Source of the DNA: Ahaetulla prasina
Taxonomy: Eukaryota > Chordata > Lepidosauria > Squamata > Colubridae
Assembly (NCBI RefSeq): GCF_028640845.1
Contig: NC_080540.1
Location: 283,358,524 to 283,422,523 of the forward strand
DNA: 64,000 nucleotides
Direction: 5' to 3'
Numbering within the stretch: position 1 is the first letter of the stretch; every line of letters begins with the position of its first letter. This document shows, piece after piece, positions 11,148 through 21,311 of the stretch. The position numbers were made by a program, and so were the translations under genes. The notes beneath the pieces were generated by a model. That model saw only the letters and a list, made by a program, of their open reading frames with translations, had not been told where the DNA came from and ran no database searches.

Positions 11148-11457
11148 ATTTTATTCATTTATTTATTTATTTATTTAAGCAAATTTATTTGCCACCCGTC
11201 TCACAGTTCGGACAACTCTGAATAGCTTACGTCAAGCTAAAACATACAAACATTCAACGATTATAAATATAAAAATGGATTAAAATTGCAAAAATGAAAA
11301 CAAACTAAAAAAAACCCCAAGCGTTTGGAGAGGAGAGGTGGAGTGCCTTCTCTGTTGGTCCACCTTCACCCAACGGATTCTCCATCAGGACCCTATGCCC
11401 GCTGGCAGAGCCAGGTGTTAAAGCTTTTCCTGAAGGCTAAACCAGAGAGGGAGGATC
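11148..11457 (-). mobile_element. Unclassified retroelement 3' end
   Basis: Begins with a TTTA run (A-rich tail in reverse) followed by GCAAATTTATTTGCCACCCG; the same phrase appears at about 50998-51035. The right part (about 11335-11450) is GC-richer and repeat-like. I cannot name the family. Confidence 0.4.
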
Positions 11458-12075
11458 TTAGCAGAACAACAGAATAACAGAATTGGGAGGGACCTTGAAG
11501 GTCTGCTAGTCCAATACCCTGCTCAAGCAGGAGACCTTATTCCAGAGGTGGGTTTCAGCAGGTTTTGACCAGTTCTGGAGAACCGGTAGCGGAAATTTTG
11601 AGTAGTTTGGAGAACCGGTAGTAAACATTCTGACTGGCCTCATCTGCCATTTATTCTCTGCCTCCCGAGTCCTTGCTGATACAGAGAAAATGGGGATTTT
11701 GCAGTAACCTTCCCCTGGATTGGGGAGGGAATGGAGATTTTACAGTATCCTTCCCCTGGAGTGGGGTGGGAATGGAGATTTTACAGTATCCTTCCCCTGC
11801 CACGTCCACCAAATCATGCCCACCAAACCATGCCACCAAGCCACACCCACAGAACCGGTAGTAAAAAAATTTAAAACCGACCACTGCCCTATACCATTTT
11901 AGACAAATGGCTGACCAATCTATTCTTAAAAACCTCCATTGATGGAGCACCCACAATTTCTGAAGGCAAGCCATTTCAATGATTAATTTTTCTGTCAGGA
12001 AATTTTTCCTTATTTCTAGGTTGGTTCTCTCCTTGCTTAGTTTCCACCCATTGCTTGTTGTTCTGCCTTCAGCAA
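11458..12075 (-). mobile_element. CR1-type LINE 3' end, split by a hAT-like MITE
   Basis: Left end reads AACAGAATTGGGAGGGACC, the reverse of the CR1 3' terminus. After the inserted MITE (11543-11886) it continues to code on the minus strand for GRTTSNGWKLSKERTNLEIR, the conserved LINE C-terminal block also seen at 15900 and 50130. Confidence 0.8.
11543..11886. mobile_element. hAT-like MITE (AACCGGT family) nested in CR1
   Basis: Starts CAGAGGTGGGTTTCAGCAGG and ends ACCGACCACTG, with two GGAGAACCGGTAG units. Flanks CCTTATTC and CCCTATAC match 5 of 8. It carries two near copies of a segment holding AATGGAGATTTTACAGTATC. It separates two halves of a CR1, so it is the younger insertion. Confidence 0.8.
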
Positions 12076-12445
12076 GATGTTCCAAACAGCAGGTGCCATA
12101 ACAATAAATACTCTTCTCCTGGATTCTACCATCCAAAATTCCTTGGCTGATGGAATCCATAGTTTGCCCCTTCTGCCATCGTGAATGGCCTGGGCCAATT
12201 GCATTTGGGAAAGACGTTTCCGCAGATGCCCCAAACCCATGCCATAAAGGGCTTTAAAGGTAACAAGCAACACATTGAATTGCACCCAGAAGCAGATTGA
12301 CAGCCAGTGCAGCTCATGTAATAATGGTGTTATATGTGCCACCCAAGGGGTCTCCAACAAACTGTCTGCACCATTGCATTCTGGGCCAATTGTAGTTTCC
12401 AAATATTCTTCCAGGGTAGCCCCATGTACAGCATGTTGCAAGTCT
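12076..12445 (-). mobile_element. L2/CR1-clade LINE ORF2 fragment
   Basis: Minus-strand peptide HELHWLSICFWVQFNVLLVT followed by FKALYGMGLGHLRK (about 12225-12330), the conserved segment between the polymerase domain and the C-terminus. Frames are broken nearby. Copies of the same part occur at 4110 and 34150-34510. Confidence 0.7.
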
Positions 12446-12595
12446 TTAATTTTACAGCTATTATTGATGGCTAGATATTCCTCTTACAAGGATAATGTTT
12501 ACTGTTCTTATGTATCAAAAGGCAATAATTAAAATGCATATATTAATATATTAAAATGCATAGTCTAATCATATCGTTTTAGTACCAATATCTAT

Positions 12596-12822
12596 CTATC
12601 TTTTTTTTTATTTCATTTTGTCACAACAGTATACACAAACATTGACATATATAAAACAACATATCTTGAAGAATATATATATAAAAAATATGCATCAGCT
12701 ATATTAATTTGATATAATGAAGGGAACAATAGGACAGGAACGGTAGGCACTTTTGTGCTGTTATGCACACCCCTTATAGTCCTCTTAGGAATGGGGTGAG
12801 GTCAATAGTAGACAGTTTTTGG

Positions 12823-12823
<1 letters not shown>
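12596..12823 (-). mobile_element. Unclassified LINE 3' end with TATC tail
   Basis: Shares TGTCACAACAGTATACACAA, GTAGGCACTTTTGTGC and GACAGTTTTTGGTTA-type phrases (in reverse) with 49868-50045, and the GTGAGGTCAACAGTAGACAG phrase with 24020. A dispersed retroelement 3' end; family not named. Confidence 0.5.

Positions 12824-12870
<47 letters not shown>
12824..12870. repeat. (TATC)n microsatellite
   Basis: About twelve TATC (GATA) units, abutting the retroelement end at 12823. Confidence 0.95.
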
Positions 12871-12871
<1 letters not shown>

Positions 12872-13170
12872 ATCTTCAGCCTTTATTATCTTTATGAATA
12901 ACTGAAGGCAGAGATACTCCTTCCTCTTCCTATTTTCCCCACAACACAACACAACAACAACCCTTGTGAGCGGGATGGGCTGGGAGAATGTGACTTGCCC
13001 CAAATCACCCAATCAGCTTTCATTCCAAAGGTGGGACTAGAATTCATAGTCTCCTTGTGATTGGCCTAAAGTCACCCAGCTGGTTTTCATGCCTAAAGTG
13101 GGACGAGAACTCATAGTCTCCTGTCTTCAAGCTTGGTGCCTTAACTACTAGACCAAACTGTTCACAATTA
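12871..13170 (-). mobile_element. tRNA-derived SINE with internal duplication
   Basis: Reverse of the family at 9351: tail at left, head CTAGACCAAACTG at right (about 13150-13170). The B-box region plus adjacent body appears twice, about 68 bp apart (GGTGGGACTAGAATTCATAG and GTGGGACGAGAACTCATAG), so this copy has a tandem duplication. Confidence 0.8.
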
Positions 13171-14030
13171 TGCTTAAAATGAACTGAGGTCATATTCATC
13201 TGGGAACAGAACTTGCAGGGCTAAACAAAGTTTACTTTTAAGACATATACAGTTTTGCCCTGTCAGGGCTTAAGTATTCTGAGATTGATGTACCAGAATG
13301 TACTTAGTACAAAATCCACTTTATTGGGTTAAATTTCCAAATAAACATATATACGAGTTTTTAAAAATAAAAACTCACTTGGGAAACAACTTCCCCTGAG
13401 CGAAAAAAAAAACAGTTTTTATATTATATACATTTAATAAAATTCCATTTTCTAAATTATAAATAATTCAAATTATACTATAAATTAGTAATTCTGAGGT
13501 GTGACAAGCAAATATACATTTTCCCCCCAAAGCCAGATAGGGTGTGGGGGATTTCTAAAACTGGAAGTATTTCCAGATGTTTCATATCTCTATTTAGCAT
13601 GAGCCTGGCCAAATGAGATCAGGCCCAACAACATCTCAGCAAGGCAACATGGCCAAGTAGCACTGAACTCCCAACAAATTCTAAAGCTCAAAGCTTTGGG
13701 GATGATTCTCGAAATCAACCGTGTTAAACCAATCTGTTATTGGAGTGTATTGCTCATTTCTTCTACCACTGCTGCTGACAGTCCTGACATTCCATTTCAG
13801 AGTAGGAAGTGTGAGAGATCTCAAATATGTGGGCATCTTTGCAGAAGAAAGAGAAAAAAATAAGCCAAGGGCCTCCATCTGAGTTTCCAGAGAGAATCAC
13901 AGTAGAAGGTCACTGGTCTTCAAAGGATGACTCAACCATCGCCACCAAGCTGTGCTCCAAATGTGACAGCGACACCACACTACCGTCACACAAGTATATC
14001 AGATGAAATAAGATGCAAATACCTAAGTCT
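13171..14030. other. Intronic sequence, nothing recognised
   Basis: AT-rich to about 13550, then mixed. The CACCACACTACCGTCACACA stretch near 13970 could belong to the palindromic element that follows. Confidence 0.4.
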
Positions 14031-14325
14031 AAAAGTCTGTAGAGATTCTCGGTCATCCAGGTCATGGTTGTCCCAAAGGTGCTTTTTTTCAGGAGGCAAC
14101 TGGACTTTCTTGTTTTTTGCTGTTGAAGACTTCTCATCCAAGAAGCTTCTTCAGCTGTGACAGGATAAGTGGGGAAATGGAAGGATTTATATTCCTTGCA
14201 GATAGCTGGTAATCTGCATCCTTTCAGAGGGTGGTTGAAGTACTTGGAGGTTTATCTGTAACCTCAGGGTCCAGCTGCCTCCTGAAAAAGCATCTTTGGG
14301 ACAACCTGGATGACTGAGAACCAGT
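14031..14325. mobile_element. Palindromic element, TTCTTGGATGAGAAG family
   Basis: Outer arms GATTCTCGGTCATCCAGG and CTGGATGACTGAGAACC, inner arms GTTGTCCCAAAGGTGC and GCATCTTTGGGACAAC. Longer centre than the copies at 8490 and 55905. Confidence 0.65.
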
Positions 14326-14472
14326 TGCCAAGCATCTGAATTTTGATCGCATGAGTATGGAGATGCTACAAAGGTCGTAAGTGTGAAAAATGGTCATAAG
14401 TCATTTTTTTCAGTGTCGTTGTAACTGTGAACAGTCACTAAATGAACCGTTGTAAATTGAGGACTACCAGTA
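14326..14472. mobile_element. Partial TA-flanked MITE (CAGGTAGTCCTC family)
   Basis: Right-hand part: AAGTGTGAAAAATGGTCATA and CAGTGTCGTTGTAACTGTG, ending GAGGACTACCAGTA. It abuts an inverted copy at 14473. Confidence 0.7.
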
Positions 14473-15475
14473 CAACTTACAACCATTTATTCAGTGCCCA
14501 TTTAAAGTTAAAACAGCACTTTAAAAAAGTGACTTATGGCGGTTTTCACACTTATAACCGTTGCATCGTCAGGTGATCAAAATTCAAATGCTTGGCAACT
14601 TGCATGTAGTTGGACAGTTGCACTGTCTCGAGGTCATGCGATCACCATTCGTAACCTTTCCAGTTGGCCTTCGACAAGCAAAGTCGATGCGGGAAGCCAG
14701 ATTCCCTTAATTTGTGACTCGTCCTCCCTCCTCTCCTCAGCCGGGCCCCTCCCGTCTCCAACCGGGCCTTTTATCAAACTCCAAGTCTGATAATGAAGAT
14801 GAAAGGCCATGACTCCAGCCCCCGGCCCTGGCCCCATGCCCAGAGAGGATTCAAGGAGTGAAAGGAGAAGCCCAATAAACCTCACTCATACAGCGTGTAT
14901 TCCTTTGGCTCAGCCTTCAGAGCAGGAAGCCAGCCAGGTGGTGGAATTACTCGGGCCTACTCCCTCTGACCCTTCCCTTTCCCAAACGCTGACAGCAGAT
15001 CCAGCTGAAGACAATTCAGCGTGGGAGGACCCTCGCTTCCGGAGAACTGAGAGGCGACGCCAGCAGAAGGAAGGGTGGGGCAGGCCTGGATAAATGCTGA
15101 GTCATGGAGCCACACTCCACAGCCTATATAAAGGACCTGCTTTTGGCATTCCAACCTTGAGTCAAGCAAAGTCTTATCTAGTTTGCTGATATCGGACCCT
15201 ATCGCTGAAGTCACAATTTGGACTCCTGCCTGCCCTGATAAACCTCGAAGGCACTAGGCAAGCTGCAGAGGCTTCGTTGCCAAGTTTGTTACGGACTTCC
15301 TTGACTCGTTCGTCGGAGTGGGGGTGGGACACGACACTTAACAAGTGCATGATTCACTTAACAACGGCAGGGATTCATCACTATGGTAGAAAAGCAAAGC
15401 TCACTTAACAGCCGTGTTGCTTAGCAATGGAAATTTGGAGCTCAATTGTGGATGTAAGTCAAGGATTTCCTGTCC
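14473..15475. mobile_element. TA-type MITE in opposite orientation, split by a solo LTR
   Basis: 14473-14710 reads GTGACTTATGGCGGTTTTCA and on to GGTGATCAAAATTC, the family in reverse. After the LTR it resumes at 15342 with CACTTAACAACGG and closes at GTAAGTCAAGGATTTCCTGT. The LTR is therefore the younger element. Confidence 0.75.
14711..15336 (+). mobile_element. Solo LTR (626 bp) with 5-bp target duplication
   Basis: Starts TTTGTGACTCG (decayed TGTTGTGTCTCG), ends GTGGGACACGACA, flanked by CTTAA at 14706-14710 and 15337-15341. Contains TGAGTCA (15098-15104) and a TATA box CCTATATAAAGG (15123), plus an AATAAAC (about 14874). Related to the LTRs at 47355 and 58684; this copy differs most in its left third. 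No internal retroviral or Gypsy genes adjoin it, so it is a recombined solo LTR. Confidence 0.85.
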
Positions 15476-15744
15476 TTTATCCTCACAAGTAGGTTAGAGA
15501 CCAAAACCATCTGGATACGTTTGAGACTGCTGGCTTTGCTGATTGACACTTGTAGGAATTAAGTGCCTGAGAATTAAGTACAAGTAAGAAAAAATGGCTC
15601 AGTATTAATCTTCTAAAAAGATAGATATATGTCATATTCATTTCTTCTCATTGCTATGTTATGTAGATCCTGTACCTCTCTCCTGAACATTTCTTGGAGA
15701 ATTAACACAGTGAAAGCCAATTATGGGGCAGTCATTTTTATAGT

Positions 15745-16125
15745 TCCCCCAAGTTATGACTTGGGAACATATAAAGAACAGTTAATGGATTTGGGTATGT
15801 CTAGTTTAATGAAAAGAAGGACTAGGGGAGACATGATAGCAGTGTTCCAATATCTCAGGGGTTGCCACAAAGAAGAGGGAATCAAGCTATTCTCCAAAGC
15901 ACCTGAGGGCAGGACAAGAAGCAATGGTTGGAAACTAATCAAGGAGAGAAGCAATCTAGAACTAAAGAGAAATTTCCTGTCAGTTAGAACAATTAATCAG
16001 TGGAACAAACTTGCCTCCAGAAGTTGTGAATGCCCCAACACTGGAAGTTCTTAAGAAGATGTTGGATAACCATTTGTCTGAAGTGGTGCAGGGTTTCCTG
16101 CCTAAGCAGTGGGTTGAACTAGAAC
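15745..16125 (+). mobile_element. CR1-type LINE ORF2 C-terminus
   Basis: Codes in two frames for RRTRGDMIAVFQYLRGCHKE, then GRTRSNGWKLIKERSNLEL, then EVVNAPTLEVLKKMLDNHL: the C-terminal block of CR1-type LINEs. One frameshift near 16010. It stops at GTTGAACTAGAA, where a hAT-like MITE interrupts the 3' terminus. Confidence 0.85.
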
Positions 16126-16198
16126 AGGGGTCTCCAACCTTGGCAACTTTAAGACTTGTGGACTTCAATTCCCAGAATTCCTCAGCCAGCTTTGCATA
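16126..16198. mobile_element. Half copy of palindromic hAT-like MITE
   Basis: One arm only, CAGGGGTCTCCAACCTTGG to CAGCCAGCTTTGC; the other arm is missing. Confidence 0.7.
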
Positions 16199-16505
16199 AA
16201 ATGGTACAAAACGCACTGAATGAGCCTCGGTGGTGCAGTGGTTAAAAGTGCAGTACTGCCGGCTGCCTGCAATCTGGCAGTTCGAATCTCACCAGGCTCA
16301 ATGATGACTCAGCCTTCCATCCTTCCGAGGTGGGTGAAAATGAGAAGCCGGATTGTTGGGGGCAAGAGGCTGACTCTGTAAACCGCTTAGAGTGTGCTGG
16401 AAAGCACTGTGCAACGGTATAGAAGTGCTATTGCTATTAACCAATGTCTCACTTAGCAACAGAAAATTTGGACTCAATTGTGGTCCTAAGTCAAGGACTA
16501 CCTGT
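16199..16505. mobile_element. TA-type MITE fragment with a SINE inside
   Basis: 16199-16221 (AATGGTACAAAACGCACTGA) and 16440-16505 (GTCTCACTTAGCAACAG to AAGGACTACCTGTA) are contiguous parts of the CAGGTAGTCCTC family in reverse. The SINE at 16222 separates them. Confidence 0.65.
16222..16439 (+). mobile_element. tRNA-derived SINE (Sauria/Squam type)
   Basis: Full length: CGGTGGTGCAGTGGTTAAAA (A box), CAGTTCGAATCTCACC (B box), GGATTGTTGGGGGCAAGAGG, TGTAAACCGCTTAGAGTG and an end of GTGCTATTGCTATT. Well preserved. Confidence 0.9.
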
Positions 16506-16527
16506 ACTGTCCCGAGACAGTATAGGA

Positions 16528-16648
16528 CAGGGGTCTCCAAACTTGGCAGCTTTAAGCCTGGAGGGCTATAACTCCCAGAATTCCCCAGCTAGCTTTGCTG
16601 GGAGTTGAAGTCATCCAGACTTAAAGCTGCCAAGGTTGGAGACCCCTG
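16528..16648. mobile_element. Palindromic hAT-like MITE, 121 bp, perfect target duplication
   Basis: Arms CAGGGGTCTCCAAACTTGG and CCAAGGTTGGAGACCCCTG, flanked by GTATAGGA at 16520-16527 and 16649-16656. The whole element is one inverted repeat. Confidence 0.9.
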
Positions 16649-16674
16649 GTATAGGAAATGCTATATGATTTGAC

Positions 16675-16760
16675 TAGAATAGAATAGAATAGAATAGAAT
16701 AGAATAGAATAGAATAGAATAGAATAGAATAGAATAGAATAGAATAGAATAGAATAGAAT
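16675..16760. repeat. (AGAAT)n, tail of the adjacent LINE
   Basis: About 17 AGAAT units directly at the 3' end of the minus-strand LINE at 16761. Confidence 0.95.
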
Positions 16761-17445
16761 TTTTTTATTGGCCAAATGTGATTGGGCACACAAGGAATTT
16801 GTCTTGGTGCATATGCTCTCAGTGTACATAAAAGAAAAGATACGTTCATCAAGGTACAACATTTACAACACAATGATGGTCAATATATCAATATAAATCA
16901 TAAGGATTGCCAGCAACAAAGTTACAGTCATACAGTCACAAGTGGAAAGAGATTGGTGATGGGAACTATGGAAAGATTAATAGTAGTGCAGATTTAGTAA
17001 ATAGTTTGACAGTGTTAAGGGAATTATTTGTTTAGCAGAGTGATGGCCTTTGGGAAAAAACTGTTCTTGTGTCTAGTTGTTCTGGTGTGCAGTGCTCTAT
17101 AGCGTCATTTTGAGAGTAGGAGTTGAAACAGTTTATGTCCTGGATGTGAGGGATCTGTAAATATTTTTAAGCCCTCTTCTTGATTCGTGCAGTATACAGG
17201 TCCTCAATGGAAGGCAGGTTGGTAGCAATTATTTGTTCTGCAGTTCTAATTATCCTCTGAAGTCTGTGTCTTCCTTGTTGGGTTGCAGAACCGAACCAGA
17301 CAGTTATAGAGGTGCAAATGACAGACTCAATAATTCCTCTGTAGAACTGAATCAGCAGCTCCTTGGGCAGTTTGAGCTTACTGAGTTGGCGCAGAAAGAA
17401 CATTCTTTGTTGTCCTTTTTTGATGATGTTTTTGATATTAGCTAT
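16761..17445 (-). mobile_element. Non-LTR LINE 3' end (CR1/Rex-like C-terminus)
   Basis: Minus-strand frame 17403-17167 codes for KLPKELLIQFYRGIIESVIC and ATQQGRHRLQRIIRTAEQII, the C-terminal block of a vertebrate LINE, followed by a 3' UTR with CCTTGTGTGCCCAATCACAT and the AGAAT microsatellite. The longest of four copies in the window (others at 21000, 29417, 37383). Confidence 0.8.
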
Positions 17446-18229
17446 TTTATTTCTGGAACTATGCAGGAAGAGGAGGCGTGTTTAAACAACTTCAACTCAG
17501 TCTCTGGCCAATCAGATGAAGTTAACACCCATTGCTTAGACACTCTAAGCAGCGCACAGGAGAACATGTTACTTACAAGATGATTTGGACAATGTTGTTG
17601 TACAATCCCCAAAGAATTAGGGTAGAGTTTCTGAGAACTATCATTCAAGCTCTGGGAGATCACCAAGCTGATTCCCACTCCAACTCCACCCCCTTGCCCC
17701 AATATAATGGTGATAAGTCATTTGAAAATTATACTGAATGACATAAAACTCAGGTTAGAAGAGAGCTGCCTTAAACAAGCACTTTACTGCATGCTGCAAA
17801 AACGTGGCTCGCAATAAGACGAATGCTGATTAGTCATTAAAAACAGCTTTTGAAAGTAAGCCTTTGTAAAAAAAAAATCCAGAATTACCATACTTCAGAG
17901 ACAATCACAAAGTAGTAATTTTGCTATTATGTCACAGCAAGAGAATAGGCAGTTTTATACACAATCGCTTGCATCCCTGACACTCACAATTTTACTATTT
18001 GCTTGTTATGCACAAGCAACTAAAGGAGAGGCGCTTTGCCACAGGATAGAAATTTCTATCAAAGCCGTGATGGTCTCCAGATTATTATCTTCAAGCTCCA
18101 CTACATAAATAAGAGAGAAAAGGGAAAAAAATACATATACAAATTTGCATAGCATCTAGTCTCTACAAGCAACTTATAAAGGACAAAATAAGCTCAGACA
18201 GGTGAGACGTGATCTTACTTTCTTTATAT
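17446..18229. other. Intronic sequence, nothing recognised
   Basis: Single-copy in appearance. Open frames up to 86 codons lack family resemblance. Confidence 0.45.
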
Positions 18230-18237
18230 CTTATGGC

Positions 18238-18536
18238 CAGTGGTGGGATGCTGCCGGTTTAACAACTGGTTCGGTGAGCACTCGTGCACATGTAAGACGT
18301 TTGCACGCAGCACTGAAAATGGAGCATTCAGAAGCTCAGCTGCTTACCTTCCAAGTCAGCAACAGTAAGTAGAACAGCCGGGGGGGGGGAGAAATCAGCT
18401 GTGCCGTGTGATTGAGATGAGCTACAAATCAGGAAATAAAGGACAGGATAGAGCGGGAACGGGTGGGTGGGGCCAACTGATCATTGGAGCTAATGGTTCG
18501 CCCAAACCGGTCTGAACCAGCTGAATACCACCTCTG
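18238..18536. mobile_element. hAT-like MITE
   Basis: Starts CAGTGGTGGGATGCTGCCGG, ends GAATACCACCTCTG. Flanks CTTATGGC and CTTATAGC agree at 7 of 8 positions. Confidence 0.8.
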
Positions 18537-18544
18537 CTTATAGC

Positions 18545-19372
18545 CCTGATTAGAAATTTATGGGAACAAGCAAGTTTGGCCAATGTCACTTATTTGTACA
18601 GGGAGAAGCTGTAACTTCTACTTTAGTCTAATCCCCAGAGTGACTTATTTCTCCATCTCTTGAAATTATGTGATTGCTCACACCATCAAGTCAATGTTGA
18701 CTATTAGCAACCACATCAATAGAATTCCCCCCCCCCCAGATAAAATATGTTTCCGATCAAGTCTTCAGGTCTTCTCAAGGTGCACCATTGCAGCTACATC
18801 TCTCAGAACAATCAACAGGATCATTTCTGCAGGGCCAACATCAAACACTTGTGAACAATTTCGAGGAGTCTACAGAGAAAGGACAAGGCTTCAAATGACA
18901 GGGTTGTATCATGAGCTCCAACCCTTGTTATCTATGAATTGTGATGGGCATACATGTCCGTTGTGATGGGGTGATATACTTTTGTCATCTTGAGTTGGAT
19001 CCTGCACGTGCCTATGGAACTATTGCCGTATGATTAGGTGTCTCTCAGCTTCTTTGATGGCCTTTTGTCTATACATCTGTTTTACTCTTTTTATCCAAGC
19101 TATTGGCATGGCACAATAGAAATATTATATCAAAGTGAGATATTCCAAGCAGATTTTATTCCTTTTCTCTGAAACATAGCTAAAAAAAAGCTTGATTTTG
19201 TAGCTTTCCATAATTGTTACTCTTTAGTCGTGCTGGAGAATTCTGAAAAACAACATCCCGACACATTTTGAGTGCACCTCAAGGGTGATCTGCTGCAGAG
19301 ATATGTGCTTTCTAGAAATTTTTGAACCAGAAAATGTTCCTATGGTTCCAGTTTAGAACATTCCTTTCAATA
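18545..19372. other. Intronic sequence, nothing recognised
   Basis: Contains an 11-C run at 18727-18739. No family or exon is identifiable. Confidence 0.4.
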
Positions 19373-19677
19373 CAGCGATACCTCGGTACTTGTCCTCAAT
19401 TGGTTCCGGAAGGAGTGATGAGTACTAAAAAGGATGAGTACCAAAGAAACCATCTGACTTTACCATGTGACTCTTCCTATCTGTCCCTTTTTCTACGTAA
19501 GTGACCTTCCCAGCATGGCAAACTTCCTGTCTGCCCTCTGAGGCTGCCCCCCACTTCCTTTTGCAACACATCAAGCATCAAACAAACTATGAGTACCAAG
19601 ACAACATTTTTACATCAAAGTTTGTTGAGTACCAAATTCAACTAGTTTTGAAGCAGTCGAATACCGAGGTACAACTG
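19373..19677. mobile_element. TA-flanked MITE (ATACCTCGGTAC family)
   Basis: Starts CAGCGATACCTCGGTACTTG after TA and ends GAATACCGAGGTACAACTG before TA; inner arms repeat GAGTACCAA. Inverted ends plus TA target suggest a Tc1/mariner-derived MITE. Confidence 0.75.
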
Positions 19678-19710
19678 TACTCGTAATTTCTCCAAGTATT
19701 TGAGCTAATG

Positions 19711-19802
19711 TCTCTCTCATTCTATTTCCTCTCTCTCTCATTCTATATCTCTCTCTCCCTTCCTCCCTCCCTCCCTCTCTCTCTCTCTCTCACACACACA
19801 CC
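19711..19802. repeat. CT-rich microsatellite ending in (CA)n
   Basis: Imperfect CT, CCCT and CTCT units ending in five CA units. Confidence 0.85.
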
Positions 19803-20174
19803 TTCATGATATATTCAAACAACTAAATCAAATCTAAGCAATCTTTATTCAATCATAGACCTGCAATTAAAACACAAAGCTCACAATTAATTAAAATAAA
19901 AGGGAAAAACATATAATTATTTGAATTGAAATACTTTAATACATGAGAAGAACTATTTTTTACAGAAATGTTGGGCAATAGGCAATGAAATCACGTCTGT
20001 GATGCCTTTTTAGTTTCTCTGTTTTTTAGAATAATCACCTGGAAAACAAACATCCTGCAATACTGAAACTGCCAAGTGGAAAATGTTGATCCAAGAAATT
20101 TTCCAGCCCACATGAGAGTTAGTTAGAATGCATTAAAATGACAACGTGGTAACAAACACTATACTTATGTTAGA

Positions 20175-20438
20175 CTAAAATAAAATAGCCTGTAGCCCTC
20201 CAGAACCAGCTAGGATGAGTCCTTCTATGTATTCTTTACACATTGGAGGTTTAACTTCTATCTTCTGAGTTCTTTCTGTAATTCGTTCAGGGATCCTAAC
20301 TTTCTCTACTCCTGGAAACTCACTATAAGGTGATTTTCCTCCTGAAACTTCCTGGTAGTTCTTTATGTAGATTGGAAAAACTAGCAAAAAATAAAAATCC
20401 ATGGAGTCCCTCACTTTGTTTGCTGTCATACTAAACAT
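20175..20438 (-). other. Unclassified open frame, 87 codons
   Basis: A minus-strand frame with ordinary amino-acid balance (for example KNYQEVSGGKSPYSEFPGVE and PPMCKEYIEGLILAG), ending TAG at 20177-20175. Just upstream, in a different frame, 20505-20440 reads IVEANWKYDKEYDQEEKKRR. I do not recognise the peptides. A broken retrocopy, a repeat or chance are all possible; it lies inside NEDD4L intron 1 on the same strand. Confidence 0.2.
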
Positions 20439-20620
20439 TTTACAAGTCTTCTCTTCTTTTCTTCTTGGTCATATTCCTTGTCATACTTCCAATTGGCTTC
20501 AACAATTCTGCTATGTATATTACATCAGTTGAAGTCTGGGTTCATATAACACGCTAAACTACAAAACCTTGTCCAAGGCTGATTCTGATCAGATTTATCA
20601 GCAACTCTAAACAAACATGA

Positions 20621-20850
20621 AAGACGGTTTGACATAATGATTAAGGCACCAGGCTAAATAGTTCTAGTCCTGTTTTCAAGCACCAAGTTAGCTGGATAAC
20701 CTTGGGCTAGTCATTCTCTCTCCCAACCCTTAGAAGCAACCGACAATAGCAAACCACTTCTGAAATCTTGCCAAGAAAAGCTGTTGGGACTTGTCCAAGC
20801 CATCACCAGGGGTTAACACACTGACTCAAAGTCATCAAATAAAAAACTCC
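20621..20850 (+). mobile_element. tRNA-derived SINE, diverged copy
   Basis: Head GGTTTGACATAATGATTAAGGC, body CTTGGGCTAGTCATTCTCTC and CAAACCACTTCTGAAATCTTG, related to the family at 9351 but with an extended body. Confidence 0.7.
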
Positions 20851-20967
20851 AAGTATACAGTGGTATGAATAATCAAGTTAGCTATGACTGGGTGAAACTT
20901 CACACAGCTGACTACGTCATGAAGCAAGAACACCATGGATTTCAGAAAGACACCATTAATGCTAGTC

Positions 20968-20999
20968 AATAGAATAGAATAGAACAGAACAGAACAGAA
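20968..20999. repeat. AGAAT/AGAAC microsatellite
   Basis: Short, mixed AGAAT and AGAAC units at the 3' end of the LINE that follows. Confidence 0.85.
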
Positions 21000-21262
21000 T
21001 ATAGTTTTTTATTGGCCAAGTGTGATTGGACACACAAGGAATTTGTCTTGGTGCATAGGCTCTCACTGTACATAAAAGAAAAGATACGTTCATCAAGAAT
21101 CATAAGGTACAACACTTAATGATAGCCATAGGATACAAATAAACAATCAGGAATCAATATCAATATCTATATAAATCGTAAGGATACAAACAACAAAGTT
21201 ACAGTCATACAGTCATACAATCAAGGTAAACATGCAATCTCAAAAACTGTTCCAACTTCCCA
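21000..21262 (-). mobile_element. LINE 3' UTR, same family as 16761
   Basis: Reads TATTGGCCAAGTGTGATTGG and on through the same 3' UTR; truncated before any coding part. Confidence 0.8.
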
Positions 21263-21311
21263 GGCAGTCTTTTTGTGCAGTTTGCAATGGATCTGGTTGA
21301 ATCTACTATAC

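Noticed and set aside
14809..15093. Protein gene shared by three loci
   Set aside because: The similar Pro/Arg-rich frames at 14809, 47288 and 58688 all lie inside copies of one LTR, so their similarity is explained by the repeat.
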